Assembly (NCBI RefSeq): GCF_014648175.1
Contig: NZ_BMQP01000002.1
Span: forward strand, 288,237 to 352,236
DNA length: 64,000 bases
Source: Planobispora rosea
GTDB taxonomy: Bacteria > Actinomycetota > Actinomycetes > Streptosporangiales > Streptosporangiaceae
Reading direction: 5' to 3'
The translations under genes and the position numbers were made by a program. This document shows positions 27,505 through 37,515 of the stretch, piece by piece (within the stretch, counting starts at the first letter, position 1; each line of letters opens with the position of its first letter). The notes beneath the pieces are model-generated. The model was not told the origin of the DNA, did no database searches, and saw only the letters and a program-made list of their open reading frames with translations.

Positions 27505-28071
27505 TCATGAGTAGGCGGCGACCATGCCGGCGATCATCCCGATGACGCCGAGCACGGTGACCGCGGCTCCGGCGGCCACCGCGGTGCGGCGGCCGCGCCG
27601 GGCGCCGAGGAAGTACATGATCACATAGGGCAGGAAGGCCAGGCTCGCGATCCCGAGGAAGGGGAGGGTGAGCGCGGCGGCCACGCCCGCCGTGCCCGCC
27701 TTGACCGCGCGGTCGCCCTCGGGGGCGAGCTGGGCGCGGGTGACGTCGCCCGCCTCGGAGTCCGGGGAGGCGTCCACCGGGACCGCCGCGCCGCCGCCGT
27801 CGGGGGCGAAGCCGCCCTTGCAGTCGTAACGGCCCCTGCCCAGGTCCTCGCAGGAGACCACGGTCAGGGTGCCGGGCGTGCCGGTCACGCCGGCCGCCAG
27901 CTTGATGTCGCCCACCGCGGACAGGATCGGCAGCAGGCCGAGCGCCAGCCAGCACAGGACGAGGACCACCCGGGCGGCGGGGCCGGGCAGGTTGCCCGGC
28001 CGCGGCTTCACTCCGGGCTGGATGGCGTCCACGATGTCCTCAAACGAGTCACTCATGGACATATCGTGCAT
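27505..28071 (-). CDS. Uncharacterised small membrane protein
   Basis: 188 residues from the ATG at 28071, which overlaps the acyltransferase stop (TAATG). ATGs at 28062 or 28056, better spaced from AGTGGAG, may be the real start. An acidic cytosolic N-terminus (MSDSFEDIVDAIQPG) leads to a first helix RVVLVLCWLALGLLPILSAV. An external domain of about 80 residues has two cysteines (VVSCEDLGRGRYDCKGGF) likely to form a disulfide. Two more helices (LTLPFLGIASLAFLPYVIMY, VAAGAAVTVLGVIGMIAGMV) end the protein. Family not recognised; co-transcribed with the acyltransferase. Confidence 0.75.
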   Translation of the reverse strand: MHDMSMSDSFEDIVDAIQPGVKPRPGNLPGPAARVVLVLCWLALGLLPILSAVGDIKLAAGVTGTPGTLTVVSCEDLGRGRYDCKGGFAPDGGGAAVPVDASPDSEAGDVTRAQLAPEGDRAVKAGTAGVAAALTLPFLGIASLAFLPYVIMYFLGARRGRRTAVAAGAAVTVLGVIGMIAGMVAAYS

Positions 28072-28838
28072 TACTCCACTTGCGACTCGCCTGACACCGG
28101 CTTGCGGCGGGCCTCGGCCTCCGCTGCGTCCATCGCGGCGGCCTCCTCCGGGGTCGGCGCGGTGCCGCCCAGGTGCCGGGGCTGCCACCAGACGCCCTGC
28201 GGGATCTCCGGGTAGGTCCGCTGCGCCTGGTCCAGCAGCTCCGTCATCCGCGCGCGCAGGGCCACGGTGGCGGCGTCGTAGTCGTCGCCCCGCTTGGGAT
28301 TCATCGGCTCGCCCACCAGGATGGTCACCGGCACGTGGCGCTGGAGCAGCTTCCTGGGACGGCCCTTGGTCCACAGGCGCTGGGTGCCCCAGAGCGCGAC
28401 CGGGACCATCGGGACGCCCGCCGCGACGGCCATCCGCACGGCGCCGTTCTTGATGTCCTTGACGGTGAAGGACCTGCTGATCGTGGCCTCGGCGAAGACG
28501 CCCACGACCTCGCCGCCCCGCAGGGCCTTCAGCGCCGCGCCGAACGCCGAGGCACCCGCCGACCGGTCGACCGGGATGTGGTGCATGCCGCGCATCAGCG
28601 GACCGGAGATCCTGTGGTCGAAGACCTCCTTCTTGGCCATGAAGCGCACCAGGCGCCCGGCCGGCCGGGCGGCGAACCCGGCGAAGATGAAGTCGAGGTA
28701 GCTGATGTGGTTGCTGACCAGCACCGCTCCGCCGGTCCTCGGGATGTTCTCGGCGCCCTCGACGCGGATCTTCATGTCCAGCGCCCGGAACATGGTCAAC
28801 GCCGCCCCGATGACCGGGGGGTACACGATCTCAGCCAT
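28071..28838 (-). CDS. 1-acyl-sn-glycerol-3-phosphate acyltransferase (PlsC family)
   Basis: 255 residues. The HX4D catalytic motif is NHISYLDF, the substrate-binding box is VFAEATISRSF and the later FVAALWGTQR-like box reads PMVPVALWGTQRLW. These identify a PlsC-type lysophosphatidate acyltransferase acting at the inner membrane in phospholipid synthesis. Actinobacteria carry several paralogs, so the exact substrate is open. The C-terminus is Ala/Glu-rich. It is followed without a gap by the small membrane protein gene. Confidence 0.92.
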   Translation of the reverse strand: MAEIVYPPVIGAALTMFRALDMKIRVEGAENIPRTGGAVLVSNHISYLDFIFAGFAARPAGRLVRFMAKKEVFDHRISGPLMRGMHHIPVDRSAGASAFGAALKALRGGEVVGVFAEATISRSFTVKDIKNGAVRMAVAAGVPMVPVALWGTQRLWTKGRPRKLLQRHVPVTILVGEPMNPKRGDDYDAATVALRARMTELLDQAQRTYPEIPQGVWWQPRHLGGTAPTPEEAAAMDAAEAEARRKPVSGESQVE

Positions 28839-28893
28839 GGCTGAACCGTACCCCAGCGGACCCGCCCGCCCCGACCGGCACCGGGGACGGGCC

Positions 28894-29718
28894 TCAGCGG
28901 AGGTACCCCTCGAACGGGGTGCGGCGGTCGCGCAGGCGGTCGGCCACCTCCAGATGGGAGTGGCCGTCGCAGGTCAGCGGCGACCGGACCGGCACGACCA
29001 GCGCCGCCGGGAGGGACGCGCCCGGCGGCTTCGCGGGGTCCGGGAAAGGCGCGGTGAACGGCGCCGAGGCTCTGCGGGCCTCGATGATGGCGTGCATGTC
29101 CGCGAGCCGCTCGTGCACCTCGGCGAGGATGGCGCAGGTCGTCTCCGCCTGCGCGAGCATCCTTCCCCGCTCCGCCTGCATCTCCTCCCTCAGCCGCGCC
29201 GACCTCTCCAGGACCGACCGCCTCTCCAGGAGGACACGCCGCTCCTGCACCGGGTCCGGTGCGATGGATCCCGGGAGGGCACCGTCGGCCGCGTTCCGCT
29301 CCCTGCGCGGCCCGGACCGCCGCCCCAGGCCCCGCAGGATCGACGTGTGCCGCGCCCCGGCCGGGGCCCCCGGCCGCTGCTCGCAGGCCAGGAAGACGGC
29401 GGGACAGCTGGGCGACGGCGCCGGCCACATCAGCTGGCCCAGCTTGTGCACCGCCTCATGGGCGATGATCACCAGCTCTCCGCCCCTGTCGCGGAGCTCC
29501 CGGTGCGCGCGCGCGAGCATCCGCATCCCGCTGATGTCGCAGAAAGTCATCGTGGCGGCATCCACCAGAACGTGCAGCACGTCCCCGGCGATCAACCGTC
29601 TCAGCGTGGACTCCACCCGCTCCTGATTGCAGGCGTCCAGTTCCCCCGTCACCGCCACGACGGCCGAAGCCGTCTCGGCGTCGCGGTGGACCACGCGCAC
29701 CGTGAGATCCATGCTCAT
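28894..29718 (-). CDS. STAS-domain protein with long C-terminal extension
   Basis: 274 residues; the ATG at 29718 follows GAGG at good spacing, and the open frame upstream is not protein-like. Residues 1-105 are a STAS (anti-anti-sigma) domain: VVAVTGELDACNQERVESTL, VLVDAATMTFCDISGMRMLA with a serine at the phosphorylation position, and ELVIIAHEAV. The remaining 170 residues have a basic linker and a coiled-coil helix (REEMQAERGRMLAQAETTCAILAEVHERL) of unknown function. STAS proteins are switched by HATPase kinases. It is divergent from the CheB gene, close to other partner-switch genes. Confidence 0.85.
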   Translation of the reverse strand: MSMDLTVRVVHRDAETASAVVAVTGELDACNQERVESTLRRLIAGDVLHVLVDAATMTFCDISGMRMLARAHRELRDRGGELVIIAHEAVHKLGQLMWPAPSPSCPAVFLACEQRPGAPAGARHTSILRGLGRRSGPRRERNAADGALPGSIAPDPVQERRVLLERRSVLERSARLREEMQAERGRMLAQAETTCAILAEVHERLADMHAIIEARRASAPFTAPFPDPAKPPGASLPAALVVPVRSPLTCDGHSHLEVADRLRDRRTPFEGYLR

Positions 29719-29810
29719 GGATACCTCATCGCGGCCGTCCGTGCCAGCGTTTACCTGATGTCGCGAGGATACACCGCATGAGTCCACGCGTACCCGGATA
29801 GGAGAGGTCT

Positions 29811-30839
29811 ATGAGCGGCTTCAGCAGACGGGATCTGGTGGTCGTCGCCGCCTCGGCGGGGGGCGTCGAGTCCCTCCGTGCCCTGATGGCCGCGCTGCCC
29901 GGCGACCTTCCCGCCTCGCTCCTGCTGGTGCTGCACATCCCTCCCCGAGGGGGCAGCGCCCTGGCCGGGATCCTCGATCGCGCCGGGCCGCTGAAGGCGG
30001 CCCCCGCCGTCGACGGAGAGCCCCTGCGGCACGGACGGGTCTACGTCGCGCCCCCCGACCACCACCTGCTCGTGCACGATGCGACGGTCCGGTTGTCGCG
30101 GGGGCCCCGGCACAACGGGCACCGCCCGGCGGCCGACCCGCTGTTCATGAGCGCCGCGATCGAGGGCGGTCCGCGCACGCTCGCCGTGGTCCTGAGCGGC
30201 ATGCTCGACGACGGTTCCCGGGGGTGCGCGCTCGTGGAGCGCTACGGCGGGGCGGTCGCCGTACAGGACCCGGAGGAGAGCCTCTTCGCCGGGATGCCGC
30301 GCGCGGCGCTGGACGCCACGCGCGACCCCGAGGTGCTGCCCGTCGCGGAGATCGCCCGGTTGATCGTACGGCAGAGCGGAATGCCCGCCGGAGAGGAGGA
30401 AAGGGTGCCCGATCCGCAGATCGAGCGTGACGCGCAGGCCGAGCGCGAGGTGTCCCTCTTCCTGAGGACCGGCCGGCCCACCACGCCCGCCGGGGACCTC
30501 ACCGGTTTCACCTGCCCGGAGTGCAACGGCCCCCTGTACGAGACGGGGATCAGGCCCTACCCCCGCTACGAGTGCCGGGTGGGCCACGTGTGGTCCGCCC
30601 AGACCATGGCCGACGGCCAGGCCGTGGCCGTGGAGCGGGCGCTGTGGGTGGCGATCCTGCGCCTGGAGGAGCGGCTGCGGGTGCTGGATCGCCTGACCCG
30701 GAACTCGGAGCGGCGCGGGCATACCCACTCGGTGCAGCGCTTCCGGGATCAGGCCGAGGAGATCGGCGAGGCCCTGGAGACGATGCGCATGCTGCAATCA
30801 CGCATCGGCGGGTTCGAGGACGACCTGCTTTCTTCATGA
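29811..30839 (+). CDS. CheB-type methylesterase without receiver domain
   Basis: 342 residues; the ATG at 29811 follows GAGGTC. The methylesterase triad is visible: S15 in VVAASAGGVESL, H42 in LVLHIPP and D133 in VLSGMLDDGS. There is no receiver domain, so activity is not set by a CheA-type kinase. After residue 210 comes a short cysteine motif FTCPECNGPLYE...YECRVGHVW, a likely zinc ribbon, then a helical C-terminus. No chemoreceptor, CheA or CheW gene is nearby. With the CheR-PAS gene 29 bp downstream it probably controls reversible methylation of a non-chemotaxis regulator. Confidence 0.88.
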   Translation: MSGFSRRDLVVVAASAGGVESLRALMAALPGDLPASLLLVLHIPPRGGSALAGILDRAGPLKAAPAVDGEPLRHGRVYVAPPDHHLLVHDATVRLSRGPRHNGHRPAADPLFMSAAIEGGPRTLAVVLSGMLDDGSRGCALVERYGGAVAVQDPEESLFAGMPRAALDATRDPEVLPVAEIARLIVRQSGMPAGEEERVPDPQIERDAQAEREVSLFLRTGRPTTPAGDLTGFTCPECNGPLYETGIRPYPRYECRVGHVWSAQTMADGQAVAVERALWVAILRLEERLRVLDRLTRNSERRGHTHSVQRFRDQAEEIGEALETMRMLQSRIGGFEDDLLSS

Positions 30840-30868
30840 CGGGGCCCGGCCCGAATACCCTGTGACGT

Positions 30869-32731
<1,863 letters not shown>

Positions 32732-32734
32732 CCG

Positions 32735-33499
32735 CTATTCGCCCCGTTCCCGGCCCTGCAGGCGGCGCCGGAGCGTGGCGTCCCTCGGCGGGGGAATGGA
32801 GATCTCTCCCTGGATGAGGGCACGGCTGACGGCGGTCAGTTTGAGATTGTGCCCGCGGGCGTAGTCACGCAGCACGGCGAAAGCCTGCTCGGGGGCCAGC
32901 TGCAGCCGTCCGGCGAGCAGGCCCTTGGCCTGCTCGATCAGGATGCGGCTGTCCAGCGCGAGCTGGAGCTGCTCGGTGACGGTCTCGTGGTGGCGGACGG
33001 CGCGACGGTGCAGGATGCCGATGGCGGCCATGTCGGCCAGGGACCGGCCGAGTCCGACGACCTCCTCATCGAGCATGCCCACGGTGGTGCTGAACAGGTT
33101 CATCGCGCCGACGCACCGGTCGCGCAGGCTCATCGGCAGGGCGTACACCGCGGAGTACCCGGCCGCCAGGGCGGCGGGGGCGAAGAACGGCCAGCGGCCG
33201 GCGCAGGCGTTCAGGTCGGGGCAGCTCACCGGGACACGGCTGTGGTACGCCTCCAGGCAGGGGCCCTCCTGATGGCTGAGCTGGGACAACCCGAGGACCC
33301 TCGCCTGCTCGCCGGAGGCGGCCACCATGCCCAGCGGGCCGGTGGGGTCGGCCAGCAGAACCCCGCAGGCGGCGACGCCGAGCAGGTCCACGGTGTGGTA
33401 GGCGAGGTTGTCCAGGAAGTCGATGACGTCGAAGTCGTCCACCAGCGTGTCGGCCAGCTCCACAAGGACCTGACCCACCCGCCGTTCAGCGGAGCCCAT
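32735..33499 (-). CDS. GAF-ANTAR domain RNA-binding regulator
   Basis: 254 residues; the ATG at 33499 follows GAGGAGAAGG. The GAF domain covers residues 15-165 (FLDNLAYHTVDLLGVAACGVLLAD, GPCLEAYHSRVPVSCPDL). The ANTAR domain is C-terminal (LQLALDSRILIEQAKGLLAGRLQL, then EQAFAVLRDYARGHN). ANTAR proteins bind paired stem-loops in mRNA and prevent termination. The GAF signal is unknown. The gene is convergent with the CheR gene (stops 3 bp apart) and lies beside partner-switch genes. Confidence 0.9.
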   Translation of the reverse strand: MGSAERRVGQVLVELADTLVDDFDVIDFLDNLAYHTVDLLGVAACGVLLADPTGPLGMVAASGEQARVLGLSQLSHQEGPCLEAYHSRVPVSCPDLNACAGRWPFFAPAALAAGYSAVYALPMSLRDRCVGAMNLFSTTVGMLDEEVVGLGRSLADMAAIGILHRRAVRHHETVTEQLQLALDSRILIEQAKGLLAGRLQLAPEQAFAVLRDYARGHNLKLTAVSRALIQGEISIPPPRDATLRRRLQGRERGE

Positions 33500-33832
33500 C
33501 CCTTCTCCTCGGGGATAGAGGTGGCAGGAGTATCGAGGTTGCGCCCTCCATACCCTATCGAACCAGATATAGCTGATCACGCATAGAAATCATCGCCGGT
33601 CTCAGGCCGTTATCTCTGGCGAATACCAGTGACGGCACCTACAATGAGCCTTAAGGCTTTTTCTGACATAAAGTGCGATTTGCACCATTCAGGATCGCGA
33701 AGATCGCAATCTTCGAGCCGTCCAGACCCCGCGGCCTCGATACGGTCGTGGGCGCGGCGAGGAACATCGGATCCCCCGCCTCCTCATGACCGGGCACGAG
33801 ACCCGTCTGATGCCGGCGAGGAGTGGCGCTTC
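33500..33832. other. Intergenic region with inverted repeats
   Basis: 333 bp between divergent genes. CGAAGAT (33698-33704) and ATCTTCG (33709-33715) form a perfect stem or operator with a CGCA centre. AAGCCTTAAGGCTT-like symmetry occurs near 33646-33660, followed by TTTTT. The region is more AT-rich than its surroundings, so promoters for both genes are expected here. No gene seen. Confidence 0.5.
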
Positions 33833-34042
33833 ATGAGCAGCAAGCCGACCGTTCGATCCCCGGGCCGCGCCCATCGGAGACGATCCGGCCCACCGGCTCC
33901 CGAAGGACCGTCCTCCCCCGCGCCCGGCCATCCGGCGGCGGCACCGCCCGCGCCCATCCGGATGATCCCCCTCGTGTTCCGTCGCGGCGACCGCGACGGC
34001 CATGCCGCCGAGCGGTTCACGGCCGGCGACATCCGCGCATGA
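33833..34042 (+). CDS. Small basic/proline-rich protein coupled to the HATPase gene
   Basis: 69 residues. The ATG at 33833 has a GAGGAG site 9 bp upstream, and the stop overlaps the next start (ATGA at 34039-34042). The N-terminal two thirds are Arg, Pro and Ser-rich and probably disordered; the end reads IRMIPLVFRRGDRDGHAAERF. No family recognised. The good ribosome site and stop-start overlap are the main reasons to believe it. It could be a regulatory leader peptide or a small partner of the kinase. Confidence 0.5.
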   Translation: MSSKPTVRSPGRAHRRRSGPPAPEGPSSPAPGHPAAAPPAPIRMIPLVFRRGDRDGHAAERFTAGDIRA

Positions 34043-34530
34043 CCGCGGGGCCGGGTGCCCCGCGGGGGTGGGCATCCGGCCTTTCCCCCTCCTCCCCCAT
34101 CCGGGACGAGCATGACGGGATGATCGCCCACCCGGTCGCGGCCTGGGAATTCACCCGTAATCAGGCCAGCGCCATACGATGCGCCATCGCCGAACAGGCC
34201 GCCCGCCACGGCCTCAAGGGCGTACGGCGCGCGGACTTCCTCCTGGCCGTCTACGAGAGCATGACCAACGCGCTCAAGCACGCCGGCGGCCGCGGCCTGG
34301 TCCGGCTCTGGGCCGGCGACGGACTGCTGCACTGCGAGATAACCGACCGGGGACCCGGCATACCCGGCGCGGCCATCGACGGAGACCGCATGCCGCCGGG
34401 TCACGCCATCGGCGGCCGGGGCCTGTGGCTGATCCGCCGCCTCAGCGAGTCCGCCGACTTCACCACCGGCCCCGAGGGGACGACGGTCCGGATCGCCTTC
34501 CGCCTCGACGGTGACCCTTCCTTCCCCTGA
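34039..34530 (+). CDS. HATPase_c anti-sigma factor-type kinase
   Basis: 163 residues from the ATG at 34039; an ATG at 34108 (VTG-like MIAHPVAAWEF) is possible. The GHKL fold has the N box VYESMTNALKHAGG, the G1 box ITDRGPGIPG and the G2 box IGGRGLWLIRRLSESADF. RsbW-type proteins of this size bind a sigma factor or phosphorylate STAS proteins. The STAS gene at 34838 and that at 28894 are possible partners. No sigma factor gene lies in the window. Confidence 0.88.
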   Translation: MTAGPGAPRGWASGLSPSSPIRDEHDGMIAHPVAAWEFTRNQASAIRCAIAEQAARHGLKGVRRADFLLAVYESMTNALKHAGGRGLVRLWAGDGLLHCEITDRGPGIPGAAIDGDRMPPGHAIGGRGLWLIRRLSESADFTTGPEGTTVRIAFRLDGDPSFP

Positions 34531-34837
34531 GCGCGGCCCGCCCCTCACCCGGTGGCCGCCCCGGCCGGTCCGGCGAACTTCCTCTCGCGACACGTCTTTC
34601 ACGAATCGGTGGCCGAGTTGGAAGCGATTTCCTATACTTCACCATGGAGCCACCTGGTTACAGAACGCAATAACTCGCACCATTTGTGGCATTTAACGCA
34701 CATCGATCCCTGGGCCGTCCAGACCCCGCGGCCTCCGGCGACGCAGGCGGAGGCGAGGCCGCTGCTCCGGGACACAAGAGCCCGGTCCGGGCCCGTCCCC
34801 GCACGCATCCGATCCGACGACCCGCGGGAACACGGCC
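34531..34837. other. Intergenic region upstream of the STAS gene
   Basis: 307 bp without a convincing gene. TATACT at 34633-34638 is a good -10-like box, and 34640-34700 is markedly AT-rich compared with the window, as expected for a promoter. A clear -35 box was not found. Confidence 0.4.
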
Positions 34838-35287
34838 ATGAACATCCTCCGAATGACGACCCGCCACGCGGACGGCCACGCGCTGGTCACGGTGGCGGGC
34901 GAGCTGGACATCACCACCCGGCCAGAGCTCTGCGCCCGCGTGGAGCACATCCTCGGCACCCGCCCCGGCACGCTGGTGCTCGATCTCGGCGCGGTCACCT
35001 TCATCGACGCCCGCGGGCTGAGCGCCCTCGTCGTCCTGCGGCGCCACGCGGTCGAGATGGGCACGAGCCTGCTGCTGGCCCGCGTCTCGCCTCCCGTCCG
35101 CTCGATCCTCGGGATGACCGGCCTGAGCGAATCCTTCCCCGTGTCGGCGGAGGCCGCGGCCGTACGGTCCGCCTTCGCCCGCCCGGAGCCGGGCGAAGGC
35201 GGACCGTACGGCCGCGGGGACGCGGACGGGGACTTCGCCCGATCGGGCTTGCCACCGGCGGCCGGCGGGCACAGTTTGGAATCGTGA
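34838..35287 (+). CDS. STAS-domain anti-anti-sigma factor
   Basis: 149 residues from the ATG at 34838. Residues 1-105 form a complete STAS domain: ALVTVAGELDITTRPELCAR, LVLDLGAVTFIDARGLSALV (the usual phosphorylated Ser in DSSG is replaced by Ala in DARG) and GMTGLSESF. The tail after residue 105 is encoded by a perfect 28-bp inverted repeat and looks like read-through of a former hairpin. Lacking the Ser, the protein may not be phosphorylated and could be a constitutive antagonist. Its stop overlaps the dhaK start (GTGA). Confidence 0.85.
   Translation: MNILRMTTRHADGHALVTVAGELDITTRPELCARVEHILGTRPGTLVLDLGAVTFIDARGLSALVVLRRHAVEMGTSLLLARVSPPVRSILGMTGLSESFPVSAEAAAVRSAFARPEPGEGGPYGRGDADGDFARSGLPPAAGGHSLES
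35154..35217. repeat. Perfect 28-bp inverted repeat inside the STAS gene
   Basis: Arms 35154-35181 and 35190-35217 are exact reverse complements, with an 8-base loop. It would fold into a very stable hairpin in mRNA on either strand. There is no T-run. It lies in the region encoding the non-conserved STAS tail, 67 bp before dhaK, so it may attenuate dha transcription or be a former terminator. Confidence 0.9.
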
Positions 35288-36276
35288 AAAAGCTCATCAA
35301 CGGCGCAGGCTCGGTCGTCGCGGACGCGCTGCGCGGGATCGCCGCCGCGCACCCCGGCCTCCGGGTGGACGCCGAGAACCGCATCGTGGTCCGCGCCGGA
35401 GGGCCGAGCCCCGGCAAGGTCGGGCTGGTCTCCGGCGGGGGCTCCGGGCACGAGCCGCTGCACGCCGGTTTCGTCGGGTACGGCATGCTCGACGCGGCCT
35501 GCCCGGGGGAGGTCTTCACCTCCCCGGTCCCCGACCAGGTCATCGCGGCCAGCGCCGCCGTCCACGGCGGGGCCGGAGTGCTGCACGTCGTGAAGAACTA
35601 CACCGGGGACGTCCTCAACTTCCAGCTGGCGGCCGAGCTCTGCGCCGAGGAGGGCATGGAGGTGACGAGCGTGCTCGTGGACGACGACGTCGCGGTGCGC
35701 GACTCGCTCCACACGGCGGGCCGCCGGGGCACCGGGGCCACGGTCTTCGTGGAGAAGATCGCCGGAGCGCTGGCCGAGACCGGCGCGCCGCTGGCCGAGG
35801 TGGCGCGGGTGGCCCGGGAGGTCAACACCCGCAGCCGCTCCTTCGGCGTCGCGCTGAGCGCCTGCACCACCCCGGCCTCGGGCAAGCCCACCTTCGAGCT
35901 GAGCGAGGCCGAGGTCGAGCTCGGCATCGGCATCCACGGTGAGCCCGGCCGCGCCCGCGCCCCCATGCGCGACGCCCGCGAGCTGACCGGTGTCGCGCTC
36001 GACGCGATCCACGAGGACCTGCCGCTCTCCGGCGACGTCCTGGTCATGGTGAACGGCATGGGCGGCACTCCGCTCATCGAGCTCTACGTCGCCTTCGCCG
36101 AGGTCGCCGGGCATCTGGCGGAACGGGGCGCGCGGGTGGCGCGCAGCCTCGTCGGCGACTACGTCACCAGCCTCGACATGCAGGGTTTCTCGGTCACGGT
36201 CTGCCTGCTGACCGACGAGCTCACCCGGCTCTGGGACGCCCCCGTCGAGACCCCGGCCCTGCGCTGGGGCCGCTGA
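35284..36276 (+). CDS. dhaK: Dihydroxyacetone kinase, DhaK subunit
   Basis: 330 residues; the GTG at 35284 starts the typical MKKLIN-like N-terminus. It binds dihydroxyacetone covalently through H218 in GIGIHGEPGR. Other family motifs are GLVSGGGSGHEPLHAGFVG, VLHVVKNYTGDVLNF, VDDDVAVRDS and MVNGMGGTPLIELY. Together with DhaL and the EIIA protein DhaM it phosphorylates dihydroxyacetone with phosphoenolpyruvate via the PTS, in the cytosol. The three genes are adjacent in the order K-L-M. Confidence 0.95.
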   Translation: MKKLINGAGSVVADALRGIAAAHPGLRVDAENRIVVRAGGPSPGKVGLVSGGGSGHEPLHAGFVGYGMLDAACPGEVFTSPVPDQVIAASAAVHGGAGVLHVVKNYTGDVLNFQLAAELCAEEGMEVTSVLVDDDVAVRDSLHTAGRRGTGATVFVEKIAGALAETGAPLAEVARVAREVNTRSRSFGVALSACTTPASGKPTFELSEAEVELGIGIHGEPGRARAPMRDARELTGVALDAIHEDLPLSGDVLVMVNGMGGTPLIELYVAFAEVAGHLAERGARVARSLVGDYVTSLDMQGFSVTVCLLTDELTRLWDAPVETPALRWGR

Positions 36277-36277
36277 G

Positions 36278-37072
36278 GTGGGCGCGCGGCTGCTCACCTC
36301 GGCGTTCTTCGGCGCGTGGATCGAGGAGGCCGCCCGGTCCGTCCGCGCCGAGCGGGACGAGCTCACCCGGCTCGACGCCGCGATCGGCGACGCCGACCAC
36401 GGGACCAACCTCGACCGGGGGTTCACCGAGGCGGTGCGGGCCCTGGGCGACAGACGTCCCGCCACCCCGGGAGCGGTTCTGGTCCTGGTGGGCAGCACGC
36501 TCATCCGCAAGGTCGGCGGGGCCTCCGGGCCGCTGTACGGCACGGCGTTCCGCGAAGCGGGCAAGGCGCTGGGCGAGGCCCCGGAGGTGTCCCCGGCCGA
36601 TCTCGCGGCGGCGCTGGCGGCCGGGGTGGCGGGGGTGCGGAGGCTGGGATCCGCCGCCGAGGGCGACAAGACCATGGTGGACGCGCTGGCCCCGGCGGCC
36701 GAGGCACTGACCGCGGCGCTGGCCGGGGCCGTACGGGAAGGGCCGGGAGCCGACGGAGCACCGGAGGCGGGAACACCGGCGGTCGGCCGGGACGGGCACC
36801 CGAGTGCACCAGAGGACGGCCGGGACGGGCACCCGGGTGCACCGGTGGACGGTCCCGCGGGGGCGGCGGGTCCCGACGGCCGGGGACTCGCCGCCGCGCT
36901 GGCGGCCGCGGCCGAGGCGGCCAGGGCCGGAGCGGAGGCGACGATCCCGATGCCGGCGCGCAAGGGCCGGGCCAGCTACCTCGGCCCGCGCAGCGTCGGC
37001 CACCAGGACCCCGGCGCGACCTCGGCCGCGCTCATCCTCCGGGCGCTGCACACCGTGGCGGCCCGGTGGTAG
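36278..37072 (+). CDS. dhaL: Dihydroxyacetone kinase, DhaL (ADP-binding) subunit with inserted linker
   Basis: 264 residues, longer than the usual 200-210. The GTG at 36278 is 1 base after the dhaK stop. Nucleotide/Mg2+ site aspartates are in RLDAAIGDADHGTNLDRG, and the family motifs KVGGASGPLYGTAFREAG, GDKTMVDALAP and ARKGRASYLGPRSVGHQDPGA follow. The extra length is a Gly/Ala/Pro insert near residues 150-200 with a repeated GRDGHP unit. DhaL holds ADP as a cofactor that is rephosphorylated by DhaM. The end overlaps dhaM by 7 bp. Confidence 0.93.
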   Translation: MGARLLTSAFFGAWIEEAARSVRAERDELTRLDAAIGDADHGTNLDRGFTEAVRALGDRRPATPGAVLVLVGSTLIRKVGGASGPLYGTAFREAGKALGEAPEVSPADLAAALAAGVAGVRRLGSAAEGDKTMVDALAPAAEALTAALAGAVREGPGADGAPEAGTPAVGRDGHPSAPEDGRDGHPGAPVDGPAGAAGPDGRGLAAALAAAAEAARAGAEATIPMPARKGRASYLGPRSVGHQDPGATSAALILRALHTVAARW

Positions 37073-37437
37073 GCATCGTCCTGGTCTCCCACAGCGGCCC
37101 GCTCGCCGCCGAGGCGGCGGCGCTGGCGGCGGGGGTCTGCGGGATGGAGGTCCCGCTGGAGGCGGCCGGGGGCACCGAGGACGGCGGCCTGGGCACCAGC
37201 CCGGACCTCGTCGCGGCGGCGATCGAGCGAGCGGACCGGGGCGACGGGGTGGTCCTCATCCCCGACCTGGGCGGCGCGGCGCTGACCGCCCGCCTCTTCG
37301 AGGGGCCGGAGGTGGCGGTCGCCGACGTCCCGTTCGTGGAGGGCGCGATCTCCGCCGCCGTCACGGCGAGCGCGGGCGGCTCGCTGGAGGCCGTCCTCGC
37401 GGCGGCCGAGGAGGCCCGGCACTTCCGCAAGCTCTGA
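37066..37437 (+). CDS. dhaM: PTS-dependent dihydroxyacetone kinase phosphotransferase, DhaM (EIIA domain only)
   Basis: 123 residues from the GTG at 37066, overlapping dhaL. The active-site histidine is H9 in VVGIVLVSHSGPLA, as in EIIA-Man-like domains, followed by GVVLIPDLGGAALTARLF. It lacks the HPr and EI-like domains found in E. coli DhaM, as is usual in Gram-positives, so it must take phosphate from general PTS HPr encoded elsewhere. It passes it to DhaL-ADP. Confidence 0.9.
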   Translation: MVGIVLVSHSGPLAAEAAALAAGVCGMEVPLEAAGGTEDGGLGTSPDLVAAAIERADRGDGVVLIPDLGGAALTARLFEGPEVAVADVPFVEGAISAAVTASAGGSLEAVLAAAEEARHFRKL

Positions 37438-37515
37438 CCCGCCGTCCCGTCCGGCCCGCCGTGAAGGCAATATCCGACCACAAAACCCCCATAAAGGAAT
37501 CGCGGTCACATCCCA

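Noticed and set aside
28796..29428. 210-codon minus-strand frame
   Set aside because: Shadow of the STAS gene.
34693..36963. 756-codon minus-strand frame opposite dhaK/dhaL
   Set aside because: Pro/Ala/Ser-rich antisense frame caused by high GC; the plus strand holds well-conserved genes.
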